DNA of 64,000 nucleotides. It comes from Acanthosoma haemorrhoidale. Taxonomy: Eukaryota; Arthropoda; Insecta; Hemiptera; Acanthosomatidae. The notes under the pieces were generated by a model that ran no database searches, had not been told where the DNA came from, and worked only from the letters and a program-made list of their open reading frames with translations. The stretch's first letter is position 1, and the number at the start of each line of letters is the position of its first letter. The position numbers were made by a program, and so were the translations under genes. This document shows positions 9,887 through 23,700 of this stretch, piece after piece. The stretch is from the NCBI GenBank assembly GCA_930367205.1, contig OV884011.1, forward strand, positions 36,531,754-36,595,753, written 5' to 3'.

Positions 9887-12800
9887 GTGAGTACCACCTG
9901 TATTCACAATGATCGTATATTTTTTATAGCACTTAATTAACACATAAGCCAGTACCGATTTAACTTTTACAAGTACATCATGGACTAAGCTATAAGAATC
10001 CTTGCTCTTCTTAACATTGTTTATGAACATATACTCATGATTTACGGAGATGTTATCCTCTTAATCTATACTTTATATTCATGGCGGAGACAGTTTTAAG
10101 CAATCCTATCACACACTTTTCTATTTTATTTGATAATTTTAATTTTCTCATGTCCTAAAATATGTAATTATGTGTATAAGATTGTTTTAACATTCATTTC
10201 TAAGGTAAGGAAGGGATTCATACATTTAATTTCTATTTTACTTGATTTTATTTAGCTTATTACATTCTATTTGTATTGAATTTACGGACATTAATTATTT
10301 ACTCATGTCTGAATGAAAAGGTTTTTAATTTTATATTTAAATACACAATTTTGTTTTAGCAATTTATCCTTTTTTGGAGGAGTGATGTGTGTTATCTTTT
10401 TTAAAATTTATTTGATTTTGTGAAATTTATTATAAGCCTACTCATATTTACAGGGTTTTTATTTATATAAATATACTTAGGTGAACAAAATGAACAAATC
10501 AATGTCTGGTGAAAACGTCTTAGTGTAATGCGCTAAACATCCCCTTGAAAGAAACACAAAATATCATATTTTGCTGCAATTTCACAATAATGCTGTACAA
10601 TTTTTATAATAACCTAATAAATTTCTCTTTCATGTAGAGGTCTGGTAATTAATTGTCCAAATTATTTTAACCCTCAACCCTCAGTTTTTCTTTCCACAAG
10701 ATTCTACTCTTGAAATCATACGTTTCGCCGATGTTAAGTCTTATCCAATGAACAATTGATATTTTATGTTTCTTTGTATATCTTGGTCTTAATGACAACA
10801 CACTGAGATAAATTTTTTTGGTTATCTAAAAATGAATTATTTTGAATGTTAAAAATATACTAATTTATAATTCGTATAAGAAAGGATATTTTAACCAAGA
10901 TCGGCATCAGTGCCATTGTTTGATCCTTGCTAGGAGAGATGTAGATATTATGTTAATAAATACCTCTAGAGCTCTATAGTATAATGTTAATAGAGAAGAG
11001 ACTAATTCGGAAGTCCTGCAAATTATACACTAAATATAAATATTAGCATAGAATTATGAGACACAGTGTGTTTCCTGATAATTGCTCTTATAAAATAAAG
11101 AAATTATTATGATGGATCGAGCAGGTTTGTTGATTACAGCTTGCTTGAACCCAAGCAGACTGGTTTGGTGCCCTCCTGTATAGCTGATTTTATTTCGTGG
11201 CAATCCTGTGAAATAAGTTCAGAATTTGATTTTAAAAATGCTTTATCCCTACTATGTCTCATAAATTTATCACTAACTGGTTTTTACAGATTTGATAGGG
11301 TGTTCTAAAAATAGGGGACCAATATTTGGAGAATGGATAATGTATTAATAAACATATGTCAGGAAATCTGTTTCTGAATTCAACATTACTTTGTTTAATT
11401 ATTGTAATCTTAGAAATTGAGTTTGTTATACTGCAACGGAAATATGGAGCTTGAAATACTCAAGATATTTTGCAAAAAGCGATGACCCCAAATTCATTTA
11501 GTTCATTAATTTAGTCTTGTAATAAAATTTATGGTGCATAATATAAAATGTATCTCTAAGTAATTGGCATATTTCAAATAGTTAAAATAGGGAAGATCTA
11601 GATTTAAAAAATCTACAAAAATGTAAGGGTCCCAAGTTAGTTAGGACATTATCCTATCATCTTTGCTTCACTTGATTCCGTACATTTATAGCGAAGTTGA
11701 ACGAAATAGCAATGAAACCTAAATTTTGACTTTTAACGATATTTTAAGTACAATTTGTCCTAGGAAAAAAATTTGAAAAGCATAAAATTTGTAGGGATAA
11801 ATCGTCCTTTCGCTGCTCTTGGAGCAATGCTATTTAAAGGTTAAAAACTGTAGTAATCGTTATGCTTGTTTTAAGCTACTTAGTATAATATTCAACAATC
11901 TCTCCTTCTTCCAGTTATAGTCCATATGAGATTTTCAAAAATATGTAGCTTCTTGAAAAATTTCTTTCATTTAGGATGGTTCTATTAGTTATATAATGGC
12001 GATTTTACATTTCTGTTTAATTTTTTTGACTATGAAATTCAGTGCCATTTTCAATTTTAGCAATGCTGAGATTGTTACATATGCTCATAATAATGTTTAA
12101 TTCAGTAACAGTCAATTTCTAGATGTATGTTTACTTGTTATAATTTAAGTTTTCTTGTAGCTATTTATACAATTCATTCTGCTTATTTTTGGAACATTCA
12201 GATTACTTATCACTTGTTTGTGTACTAAACTTATATATTTCTTACAAAAAGTCTCTTTTATAATGTTTTTCAGATTACTTTTTTTTTCCACTTGTTTCCA
12301 AAGTCTATTTTTCTTCTGTTTTGTTCTTGACGGTGCAACTCAGACAGCTTTGTTGTTTAGCTGAAAGAAGCAGCGTGGGACTTTTCAATCTTATTTGTCG
12401 TTTGTTTCAGGTTCAGTTTTATCAACTGTAGCAGAAGGTTTCACAGTTTTATTATCACAAATTTATGACATTTATAGAAGACAATGTAATCCGAGACTAA
12501 ACGTTATAATAAAGAGCATATCCTACGGAAAACTTCACTTGCATTCTATTGCACAATCCCTGTAGATTACAGGAAATTGTCCAGTATTCTTTAGCCATGG
12601 AGTTAATGCAAAAAATATCGGAAATGAGAAATACTTCATAACTGTAACACTTGCAGGCATATTAACTGTGTATATCTTTTTGGTGGCCACTATTGAGTGC
12701 GTACTCTTGTTCTAGCTAAAGTATAAAAAATTACTTTGCTTGTAGAACGTGTTTAGCATACTGCCTTCTCCTGGGTAGAGTTTTTAGCCTGATTGCCAGT

Positions 12801-15217
12801 CGGAGACTCAGATATGATTCATTCCTGGTCCCCCGCATGATTTTTTTCCAAGGGGGGAGGTTGTCATTTTAGTTGGTTCATTTAGCCTCGTTAGAGAAAA
12901 TAGTAGATATTTGAATGAAGTAAACCGATCTTGCAAGCCAAAATAAAGTTTGTGAGGTAATTAACATTAACCATGTTTGGTTCTGCCTATTTCGAAGCTC
13001 CTATTTGTTATTATAGTGTGAAATTTATTATTTTTTAGAATTTGAGGACAGCAGGTGTTATTTTACGAAAATTATTGCAAAAGTGCATTGTGTATTTAAT
13101 ATCTCCCTTAGATTTCTAGATAAGTTTTTCGCTTAAAAAACTTATTTTCTGGATAAATCCTTCCTGTAGAAAAGAATATACTTTAATGAAGTTATAATAT
13201 TATATAAAACAAAATTATTTTTACTTCCTTTATTTATCTTTCAATAAGTAATAATAAAATTCAAAATTTTTTTTCTATTATCAATAGCCCACCCACTTCC
13301 CCATTACTACTACCCATCATTTTACTCATCAATGTTTTCTTTTCCTTGTAGCTTTGTATATTTGTAAATAGATTTATTGAATACAAAATTCTGAGCAATC
13401 TGATATTCCTCATAAGCGTGTTAGCTCCAAAAAAGCCTGCAACTTCTTATATAACTGTATAGGAAATGGATCGATGAATTACACTTATTTTTTATTTCAC
13501 ATTAGTTAAAGGTCAGCTCTAATTAATAATACTCAATCATAATCGTGCAAGGCAGGGAAACACACACACACAATAGATTAGAAAAAAAATCATTTTTCCT
13601 GAAAGGCTTGATTTAAATAAATTTTAATAATTATATTAAAAATAACCAATAACCTTGAAATCATTCATGTTTTACTTGATTCCATAAATTTTTATCGAAG
13701 TTAAATGGTATGATTATGACGATTAGATCACTGCAGTATAAGTAGAAATGCTATAAAAAAGGATAAGTGTTTTGTCCATACAGTATTGGAAATTTTCATC
13801 AAACAATTGATATATATTTCATTTCATATCCATATTTCGAATGTTGACGAAGTCAAAGAAGTGTATTTGTCTGCTTTAGTGTATGAACGGGGTCATAGGG
13901 ATAACCAAGAACACATCATTAATATCAAACTGTAACTTTAGAGTTGAGTGGGTGTATTTGTTAGAATAACAGCTTTGGTTAGTGAAAAAAAGATTTATCA
14001 ACAACATATCAACATACTTTATGTATGCATCAGGTCCAATGGTGTGACAGTTTCTTAAAGCATTCACTCGCCTGCTCAACTGCTATTCCCAACTCTTCCT
14101 GGCCAACGGCTGTTTAATATGTATCACACCTTCAAATTGCGCGAGGATTGAAATTTTATAGGTTTTGTGGAGAAATTATATGTTTTGAAGGATATTTGTG
14201 GGGGATATTAATTAGATGGCGAGAAGGTCATGAGGGAAGTATTGTTAAGTGGAAGGGAATATTAATCGTGAAACAGTGATCTTTCTAAATTCTACAGATA
14301 CAACAATGACAGGAGGAAGAATGGGATGTTTTGTTAGTTTAGTTTTCAGATGCCTAAAGATACACGAAAAGCTGGAATCTTTAATTCTCAATTCCATATT
14401 TATTTGTTTCATTATTATCTCTACACATTCAAAAGTATAATAAATGAGGAATTTTAATATTTATGGTTGATTGAATTGAAGGTTATTGACAAATTGTTAT
14501 GGCCAAAGACACCTCTTGCCTAGTTGAGTGAAAAAAAAAAAAATATATCAGAAATTTTTCCTGACTGACTCCAATTTTTAATTTCCAATGTTCTGTATGT
14601 TTTATCTCTTGACATAAGTAGTTGGTCCAGGAATTACATGCGTAATATTTTGTTGGGATTGCCTACCTAGAATCAAACCAGGTGAAATATCCATCTATTT
14701 AGTCTCATTGTGAGCCACATCAGTAATAGACGATGAATGCCCATCGTTGTCTACATTTGTTATTGTATCGAAGTCGGCGGAACACGGAAGGATATTTTTA
14801 TTCAACTATCTAAGTAGGGCGTTCAGCAATACTTAGTGAACTTTTGGATGAAGTTGATTTATAGATTTAAAGGAAATAGTTTTTACTCCAATAGACTTGA
14901 ATGCTTTTTAAAAAACTTTTGCTGCTTAAATCTTTTTCGTTGTTTTTATTTAGAGATTGAAAGGACCCTTTTCATGTCCTTCCTTCTAGGTATACCTGCT
15001 TATATTTAATGTAAACAACTTTTTAAATCATAACAAACCATTGCAAAAAGATATATAACAAAAACAATTTAACTCTAAAAAGAAGGAATGGTAAAAGTAG
15101 TATATATAACCAGACTATCACGTTAGGAGTTTCTATATAAGGGTTCATGGGTGTTGGGTCTGGATATGGGTTTTCATATCGGCTATGGGGGTATGAGTAT
15201 TGTAAGGTGTGTGATAA

Positions 15218-17334
15218 GAAATTGATGTTATGCAGACATATCGTAAGGCTTGTAAATATTGGAAGGATAGCCACTTGGTTAGAAAAGGTGTGCGGAAAAT
15301 CCACTCAATAAATATTTCTTGGGGAACAGGATAAGGAAACCTTCAATATATCAGAGCTGTGGGGGGGGGGGAAGATTGAGTTGCTAATGACTTGAGAACT
15401 ACAATTTTGACACTTGTAACTGGAAAGAAGGAGTTTAGACCCGGGCATATAGACTGCAATTTACGATGGAGGACATTGATATTATGCTAAGACATTGATG
15501 TTATACAGACATATCATAAGGCTTGTAAATATTGGAGGGATAGCCACTTGGTTTGAATAGGTGTGGGGGAAATCCACACAATAAATATTTCTTGGGGAAC
15601 AGGATAAGGAAACCTTCAATAAAAGACCATGGTGGGAAGATTGAGTTGCTAATGACTTGAGAACTACAATTTTTGACACTTGTAACTGGAAAGAAGGAGT
15701 ACAGACCCGGGCATATAGACTGCAATTTACGATGGAGGACATTGATATTATGCTAAGACATTGATGTTATACAGACATATCATAAGGCTTGTAAATATTG
15801 GAGGGATAGCCACTTGGTTTGAATAGGTGTGGGGAAAATCCACAAAATAAATGTTTCTTGGGGAACAGGATAAGGAAACCTTCAATAAAAGACCATGGTG
15901 GGAAGATTGAGTTGCTAATGACTTGAGAACTACAATTTTTGACACTTGTAACTGGAAAGAAGGAGTACAGACCCGGGCATATAGACTGCAATTTACGATG
16001 GAGGACATTGATATTATGCTAAGACATTGATGTTATACAGACATATCATAAGGCTTGTAAATATTGGAGGGATAGCCACTTGGTTTGAATAGGTGTGGGG
16101 GAAATCCACACAATAAATATTTCTTGGGGAACAGGATAAGGAAACCTTCAATAAAAGACCATGGTGGGAAGATTGAGTTGCTAATGACTTGAGAACTACA
16201 ATTTTTGACACTTGTAACTGGAAAGAAGGAGTACAGACCCGGGCATATAGACTGCAATTTACGATGGAGGACATTGATATTATGCTAAGACATTGATGTT
16301 ATACAGACATATCATAAGGCTTGTAAATATTGGAGGGATAGCCACTTGGTTTGAATAGGTGTGGGGAAAATCCACACAATAAATATTTCTTGGGGAACAG
16401 GATAAGGAAACCTTCAATAAAAGACCATGGTGGGAAGATTGAGTTGCTAATGACTTGAGAACTACAATTTTGACACTTGTAACTGGAAAGAAGGAGTTTA
16501 GACCCGGGCATATAGACTGCAATTTACGATGGAGGACATTGATATTATGCTAAGACATTGATGTTATACAGACATATCATAAGGCTTGTAAATATTGGAG
16601 GGATAGCCACTTGGTTTGAATAGGTGTGGGGAAAATCCACACAATAAATGTTTCTTGGGGAAGAGGATAAGGAAACCTTCAATAAAAGACCATGGTGGGA
16701 AGATTGAGTTGCTAATGACTTGAGAACTACAATTTTTGACACTTGTAACTGGAAAGAAGGAGTACAGACCCGGGCATATAGACTGCAATTTACGATGGAG
16801 GACATTGATATTATGCTAAGACATTGATGTTATACAGACATATCATAAGGCTTGTAAATATTGGAGGGATAGCCACTTGGTTTGAATAGGTGTGGGGAAA
16901 ATCCACACAATAAATGTTTCTTGGGGAAGAGGATAAGGAAACCTTCAATAAAAGACCATGGTGGGAAGATTGAGTTGCTAATGACTTGAGAACTACAATT
17001 TTTGACACTTGTAACTGGAAAGAAGGAGTACAGACCCGGGCATATAGACTGCAATTTACGATGGAGGACATTGATATTATGCTAAGACATTGATGTTATA
17101 CAGACATATCATAAGGCTTGTAAATATTGGAGGGATAGCCACTTGGTTTGAATAGGTGTGGGGAAAATCCACACAATAAATGTTTCTTGGGGAAGAGGAT
17201 AAGGAAACCTTCAATAAAAGACCATGGTGGGAAGATTGAGTTGCTAATGACTTGAGAACTACAATTTTTGACACTTGTAACTGGAAAGAAGGAGTACAGA
17301 CCCGGGCATATAGACTGCAATTTACGATGGAAGT
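15218..17334. repeat. Tandem array, eight copies of a 266-bp unit
   Basis: Units begin with AAGACATTGATGTTATAC at 15489, 15755, 16021, 16287, 16552, 16818 and 17084, preceded by a diverged first copy from about 15218. Spacing is 266 bp (265 once). The unit ends in GACATTGATATTATGCTA and the next starts with AGACATTGATGTTATAC, so a 14-bp near-duplicate sits at each junction. Internal copies are nearly identical. The last three share variants such as GGGGAAGAGG, a sign of local homogenisation. Each unit has an 86-codon minus-strand frame and an overlapping 74-codon one, with no known domain. The array is probably a minisatellite or satellite. Confidence 0.93.
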
Positions 17335-17640
17335 CTTACTTGAGGCATTTTGGACTGCTAAGCAGTAAACGTTGTGGCGATTTGGTCCACAAGACAACCC
17401 ATGGACTATCCCTAACCCTGAAGGCAATACTGTTACCTTCTTAGCTGTCAATATAAACTGAGAAAAAAAGCAATGGCAGCCAGGATAAATGTATTGAAGC
17501 TCCTTAATCTCTTTACACAGTAGCACCCAATGAGTTTGAAACTGTGTTCGAGCCACAATTTGATATGTTATTAACTGGTTGCCATATTTTTCACTAGCTC
17601 TCCCTGTTCGCATATAATGTCAACCTTAGTCCATGTGAAT
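17335..17640. other. Unique flank of the 266-bp array
   Basis: Sequence continuing the terminal monomer. It is open on the minus strand as far as 17613, which makes the last repeat frame 178 codons long. The added part (for example GCHCFFSQFILTAKKVTVLP) has no recognisable domain. It may be the source from which the monomer was amplified, since it continues the unit past its usual junction. Confidence 0.4.
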
Positions 17641-19099
17641 CTGTCCTTATCCAAGCCAGAACTCATTCTGAATCACTGCTGCTCTAGGTGGGTGAGCGCA
17701 GTGCTAGAAGTCCCATACATTTAAGATGAGTGGTTATCAAATTAGGGACTTATAAATTTAGAACTTTCTTTGCTAGTTTCACTACCGGCTAAGGAGTTAG
17801 TTTCTATTTATGAAGAAAGAAGCCGGGGCTGGGGTAAGTGATATGAGGTGGAAACTGTGTGTGCTAGTCACTAAATATGTCTTACTTAAGAAGACTAAAG
17901 CACCTCATGACTTAATTTATTTGATTACCTCCTAGAGAAACTCGCCCATGGTGTATAAGGACTTAAAAATGAAATGGTTATTCGCTTCCATCAACAAAAA
18001 TACTTATTTTGGAACTTCTTGAATCCAACCTTATACACCAAAACCCACTTATTTACAGATGCCTAATTTTTTTAAATGAAAATCCTCAACCTGTTTAACC
18101 CAAGCAAGATGTCACTTGTCTCTGGCCTTTACTCCTTGGCCCACAGATCCGCTTTTAATTGTTTTTAAAGGATTCAAAAACATCTTTTCCATTTCTTTAC
18201 TCTCAATACATCGGATGCTATCTAAAATGCTTGAGTGGGAACTTGAGATCAGAATGTGCATTAAGTTTTATATTTCTGATTTAATTATATTTGTGTATAT
18301 CATCAACTTCATTGGGCAGAGATTAGCTCTAAATTGGTGTACATTACATTTTACCTGTTACCTTTAGGTGAATTGAGCCCCTAAATAAAGTTATTTTTTT
18401 CATTTCATTACATCTCATAAAATCTCAATTCTTACTTAACTTTCTCTGCAGCAATCACAACACCATATCCTTATGTGGTTGCATTGGTTTTCCGAAATAG
18501 GAAACCTTATGTTTTCACTCGTGTATCAGTATGTTCCGGCTCTTCTGTAGCAACTACATTGTTGCAATAACTGGCGACAAAGAACAATTCTCAAGTGTTT
18601 CACATTCAACCCTACGATGTTCTCATTAATGGAGAATAATTATAAAAAGTTCTTATAACAATCATTTCTTTCATGCTAAAAATAAAAAATATTCAATTTA
18701 ATTTAATTAAAAAGTGTTGTTAATTATTTAACAATGAAACCTGTAATATACACCCTGAATGACTGATTTTTATCTTGTGATTTTTTAATTTGGGATAGCT
18801 CCCAATATAGCCCAAAAGTAGTTCACTTTAGTTAATTGTATTAGTAAAACTTCTAATTAATAATTTATATAAATTTGACCCGGTGCCTTGGATTCAGGTC
18901 AAGTTTTTCTTGAGGATTTAGACTTTCCCATGTTATTTTAACTTAGTCAACATCTAAGTGCCTTGAATGCAATTGGACATTGTGTTCATATATATTATGT
19001 TGTCGGTGCATCGTTTTTATCCACATCTTCCAATAAAGGTGACCGATTTAGTAGATACTTGACTGTACATTGTAAAAGAACATTTTTTTTTTTTTTAAT

Positions 19100-20130
19100 A
19101 TGAAGTAATTAATGTAATGGCCTAAAATGATTTTTAATGTAGCCGGGTCAACAAGTGAAACCTCAATGTATAATTTCATGCATCTTAGTAAAACAATAAT
19201 AATAAAATCCCTAATAACCATTATTAATGAAGATGTGTCAAACAATGATTCACTCCCTCTACACATCATAGATGTGGGTGCTGGAGTTTTTTTAGGGGAT
19301 CTCCTTGATCTGGTGACTGTCTATAGAAGTTGTATTCAGGGAATTCCTGGGCTATGTATATATTTTTATATTGTATGGAAGAATATTGTAAATACTGTAT
19401 GCATGAGAGACTGTATGGGATTTATTAATTATGGGATGAATGAGATACCACAATTACCCAGGGCCCTATTAGGGCAGATTGTAATTTTTCTTTAATAAAA
19501 AAAAAAAAAAAAAAAAAAAATCAAGATGTTGAGATCTTCAATTTATTTATACCCTTCTCGATATGGTAGGAAAATACTCTTTTTTTTAATTATCTAGGAA
19601 TTGAATGATTCTTGAAACTTCATGGTTTTCCATTAAGTTACTTTTGCATGAAGCATCATCAGGACTTGCATGCAAAATTATATGCCTCAACATTAAACAA
19701 GGGTTGCGTACATGATTTTAAGTCAATGAATTTTTGTAATTATAGAGTAGTTGTCTCATCACGTATTATCAGGATTTTGAGATCTTCAGTATGATACCCT
19801 ACTAAAATGAATAGGAAAATATCTATTTATTGATTAAAATTAATTAATTAATGACTTACATCATCATTTTTTATAGGGTTGATTTTATTGTTAGCATCTT
19901 TAGGGTGTCAATTAAAACTAACATAAAATTCCATGTGAAAACTAGGATGGCTACAAAGCACAATTTTTATGACACTTTTAATAACTTTTTGCTCTCTTAG
20001 GTAATATAAATTATTTATTTGACTTTGAGGTCTTCAAATTGATACTATACTCAAAATAACAAAAATATATAATTTTTAAAACCAATTATTTAATTAGGGA
20101 CATTTATTTGTGTTTTATAGGACTGTAAAT
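19100..20130. repeat. Cluster of diverged dispersed-repeat copies
   Basis: Near-repeats of one pattern occur at about 19110-19236 continuing at 19523-19600, then 19750-19960 and 20020-20130: a GAGATCTTCA block, a TGATACCCTACT block, runs of T or AT, an AATTAATTAATGAC block and GGTTGATTTTATT. The same pattern is recognisable at 125-230, 25.8-26.2, 31.97-32.4 and 37.1 kb. The copies are old and diverged. The family is not identified. Confidence 0.55.
19237..19522 (+). mobile_element. Retroposon insertion with long poly(A) tail and 7-bp target duplication
   Basis: About 286 bp ending in AATAAA and roughly 25 adenines, flanked by AAGATGT at 19230-19236 and 19523-19529. Removing the insert restores an ATTAATGAAGATGTTGAGATCTTC context. 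This matches the uninterrupted dispersed repeat elsewhere (for example the AGGATTTTGAGATCTTC at 19770). The 122-codon open frame across the left boundary (19127-19495) mixes host repeat and insert and is therefore not a gene. The source element is not identified; it could be a SINE, a LINE 3' end or a retroposed transcript. Confidence 0.75.
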
Positions 20131-20349
20131 ATCACATGTCAAATATCAAATGGGACCTCCATTTAAAATTGCGCCAAGGTTTAAACGAGACTCGCAAGAT
20201 CAGGACAGACGGACAGAATATTGCATGCATTATTGGCTTAAATCGACCTTAAGCGGTCCAACAATGTACAAACCAAAGGAATTTATTCGCGTCTATGTGT
20301 CGTCAATTCAAAAGATTTCTCAGGAATAATCAGGTTATAATTCTGTACA

Positions 20350-20730
20350 TCAGGCCACGTATTTGCTTCGTTTGTTTAAGAGATTTGTCTTCGGGACTCC
20401 CGCGCGGCGCTCCCTTATCTCTCACTTCTCGCCTCATCCCCTCCTTCCTTGTTCAACATTTCTTCGATTGATTCTTTTTGCAAACGATCAATTCGCATCT
20501 CCCCTATTATATATATACAATATTTTACAGTTAAATACTCAGTCCATTCCCGGACCACAAGATCCCGTCTCAGACTTACTCCTGCCACAAAACTGCAAGA
20601 TTCGATCGGTCTTTTCTCTAGAATGTTCTACCTTCTAAAATCCGCCATGCTTTATCCTTACGAACCTCCAAAGCTCTCCTATTCCAACACCTCACGATCC
20701 AGAGAGACGCTCGGTTAGTCAGGGAACCAT
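20350..20730 (+). pseudogene. Decayed non-LTR retrotransposon, C-terminal reverse-transcriptase end
   Basis: Two overlapping frames together resemble the end of an insect LINE reverse transcriptase ORF: LRLFKRFVFGTPARRSLISH in one frame (from 20363), then a TRSRLRLTPATK and FSRMFYLLKSAM stretch in a +1 frame (from 20449). The order (KR.V..FG, then a Tyr-rich helix, then a TRSR..L.P block, then an aromatic KLYN-like block) is known from Jockey/CR1-type proteins. The frame change shows it is broken. A T-rich 3' region with AGGCTTGTGCTGC follows near 20840. The family assignment is approximate. Confidence 0.5.
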
Positions 20731-23700
20731 TCATTCATTATATTATGTTTCCTGACTTTTATTTGTCTATTTAATTGTTTACTATATATAGATAGATGTT
20801 AGCTGACAGCTTGTATGCCACTTTTTTTTTTTGGATTGTACAGGCTTGTGCTGCATAGTTTTTTTTTTTTTTTGTTATAGGTGGATCCATTATCCATAAA
20901 TTACTAAAATCTAATATTTTATTCCGCTTCGTAATTATTATTATCTTTCCTGTTGAATTTTATTTTGTCGTTATTTTTTATTTATTTTTATTATGATGTC
21001 GTAGGTTTTTTATTTGCCAGATGTGAATTTGTCATCTTAACATTAATGTTATTCGTAGGGGACTTAGTAATAGTTTTTTTTTCTTCTATTGTATTCAAGA
21101 CCCTCTACTACAAACGCTAAACTTGGGTCACCACCGAACCCCTCTTTTTTAATACGTATTTTTTCATAACTTTTTTTTTACCGTATCTTGTTGGGTTTCT
21201 AGTTTTTCAGGAATCGGCTTAAAAAACTTCCTTTTAAGAAAACATTTTGTAGTTAGTGGGAATTAAGAATTATAGTTTCTGTTTTTTCTGTCTTATCGAG
21301 TGAGATATCAATTTATAGAATAATCAATTAGTAATATTTGTTTGACTTTTCGTGGACTATTATTCAAAGAGTCATTGTTACAAAAACACTCAATAAAATT
21401 GCAACTATGGTGGCTCTGAATAAAAGGGAATCCATAACTTTTGACTTGAATTTCTGTTTCACTATTTCTAGTGTATTTAGTTTTGTTGTGAAATATGACT
21501 TTAAAATTTTAGATAGATCGAATCATATTAACGATACCATAAAGAAACGTCGTGCACAAGTACATTTAATGAATGTATACTTCCCCCCCCCCCCTCAGTC
21601 AAAGCCGATATCTACAACTGATCCTAAAAATGTGGATGCTTATTCTATTGCTTTAGGGAGTGTTGTCATTTAGACCTATGGAATGTCGTATCGACATTGT
21701 TCCGATATAAGGGTTGATAATGCCATAGATAGTTAATAGATAATGTCATTCGATAAACCCTACAATATTCCGAATATTTCAGTCTAAAAGTTGAGTTTCG
21801 CTTTCCTAACTTTAGGTAGCGCAGCTATCTATCTATCTGTCCACATTTCTAGAGTTATAGAAGGCCCTTTTATACCTGCTTCCAACTGCCGTCCCTGTCT
21901 TCGTCAGTCTGCCGTTCGGTTGTTGGCCTATGCACATTTACAACATCGCTGCTCCAACAAAGTGCTGCTCCACCAAATTGACAAAAGATTAAACTGGGGG
22001 ATGGTTTCGTGGCCCAGATGGAGCAACTTCGTGTTCCCCCTTTTTCCCCTTTCCCGCCTTTTCCCTTTTTTTCCCCTCCGTCCGTGAGATTTGTGTTAAA
22101 TATTTGCTACAGTTCAGTGCTCGTGAAGTTTATTAATAATCAGTGATAGTGAACTAAAAGGAATACTAATGCTACTTGAACAAACAGGACATGGATATGG
22201 ATATTTGAGGTAAATAATTTTATTTGTTCCACTATTAGTTACCCATTTAAACTTTATTAACAATTTTCGTTGTGGTATGGTTTCCCATGATAACCCTACT
22301 GTTATCAATAATTAACTGCCAATGAATAAAATAAACCGCCAGGATCAAGACACCCTTCCCCCCCAATAAGAGGAAGGGCCTGGGCCTCAGGAATAACCTT
22401 GAACGTAACGTCAGGGAATAGTACTTGCTTTCGAGTCCAGGCCTCCCCGAATTTTTTTTATAAGCGCGAAACAATTGTCAAATAAATTCCATGAAATTCT
22501 GTATGTACACTTTAAAATTCCCAGCTAAATAAATTACTCATTCTTCAGAAAATTAGTAAAGGGTGGTTTGTTTAAAACAAAAGATAATGGGTTTCTTAAA
22601 ATTTTATCACGCACCTGTTGGTTTGGTTTACAACCGTTTTTAATTATTTAAAAAAAAATAAGGGTATTAGTTTATGTTGTAATCATCTAATCTCCGTGAA
22701 TATCGTCCGGGTCAGCTGCGTCCATGGATCAGCATGTTGGCAACTTTGTCAGCTTAATAATAAGGGGTCTTAGGAATCCAACACAAATTTTCTATAATTA
22801 AAAATATTAGACCTTGTATAATATGTATTTATATTTAGTTAAATATATATATTATGTATTTTACTATACATATAATATATTTTACTAAATATATATTTAG
22901 AAAATTATACTTTTTATGAGCTTATCTAGATGCGCAATTATAATTTATTTTCCAGCAACCCTTAACAAATAGAGAAATTACGTAAAGGATCTCCCACCCC
23001 CTAACTAAACTTCGTCCCCACCCCCCCAAATAAACCCCCTCCAAAAAAAATCAGGGGCACGCTACCCTATTGGTTTGCAATGGCTTCCATCTTCATTTAA
23101 GTTCTTGCGATTTTCTTACGACGTTTTTTCTTCTAGTAATTTTTTCCATTTATTTTCAAAAGAAGGAACATAGTGAATTATCACCAACGTAGCGGATAAA
23201 GTGGTAGGTGATATGTTACTAGATCCATATACTAACTATTTCTACAACTTACCTAATATCTGAGTGTCGCTACAAGCCTACCACGAGGCGTTCGCTATTT
23301 AACTCTAAATAAATATTATTTTTCAAGATTTGTTTTTTCAAGCCTAGCGTCAGATGTTCCGTAATATCTTGCTGGATTATCTGATTCCTTCCGTACCCTT
23401 ATGCCTTTTTATCTATTATATATTTGAAGCTGAATCACCCGGTTAGTTAGACACTATTTTATGAATTATTTATGCCGCTGTGTGGATCCTCTATTTCGAA
23501 GTAAGTTTTTTTTAATTTATTCAATCTTTTCCTGTTCAAGAGTAATAGTGAGTTATTAGTTACAAAATAGGCCTAAAATAATGATAGCGATGTCTATAGG
23601 GGTAGCGTGGGTTGAGGGTGCGTAACTTCAGTGTTGCAGTATTCTGGTTATTTTTATTTTATATAATCAGGTACCATATAGTCGGTATATAATCCAGTTG

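Noticed and set aside
15482..17071. Series of 86- and 74-codon minus-strand frames as a gene family
   Set aside because: They recur because the DNA unit recurs. Two overlapping frames are equally open, and no promoter, domain or codon preference supports translation.
15218..17334. CRISPR array
   Set aside because: Units are 266 bp and contiguous with no spacers. The setting is an intron-rich animal genome.
17077..17613. 178-codon minus-strand open frame
   Set aside because: It is the last 266-bp repeat unit read through into its flank. The shared part is a by-product of the repeat and the rest has no recognisable domain or splice context.
19127..19495. 122-codon open frame as a small gene
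   Set aside because: It crosses the left boundary of a retroposon insertion and ends in its poly(A) signal, so it is chimeric.
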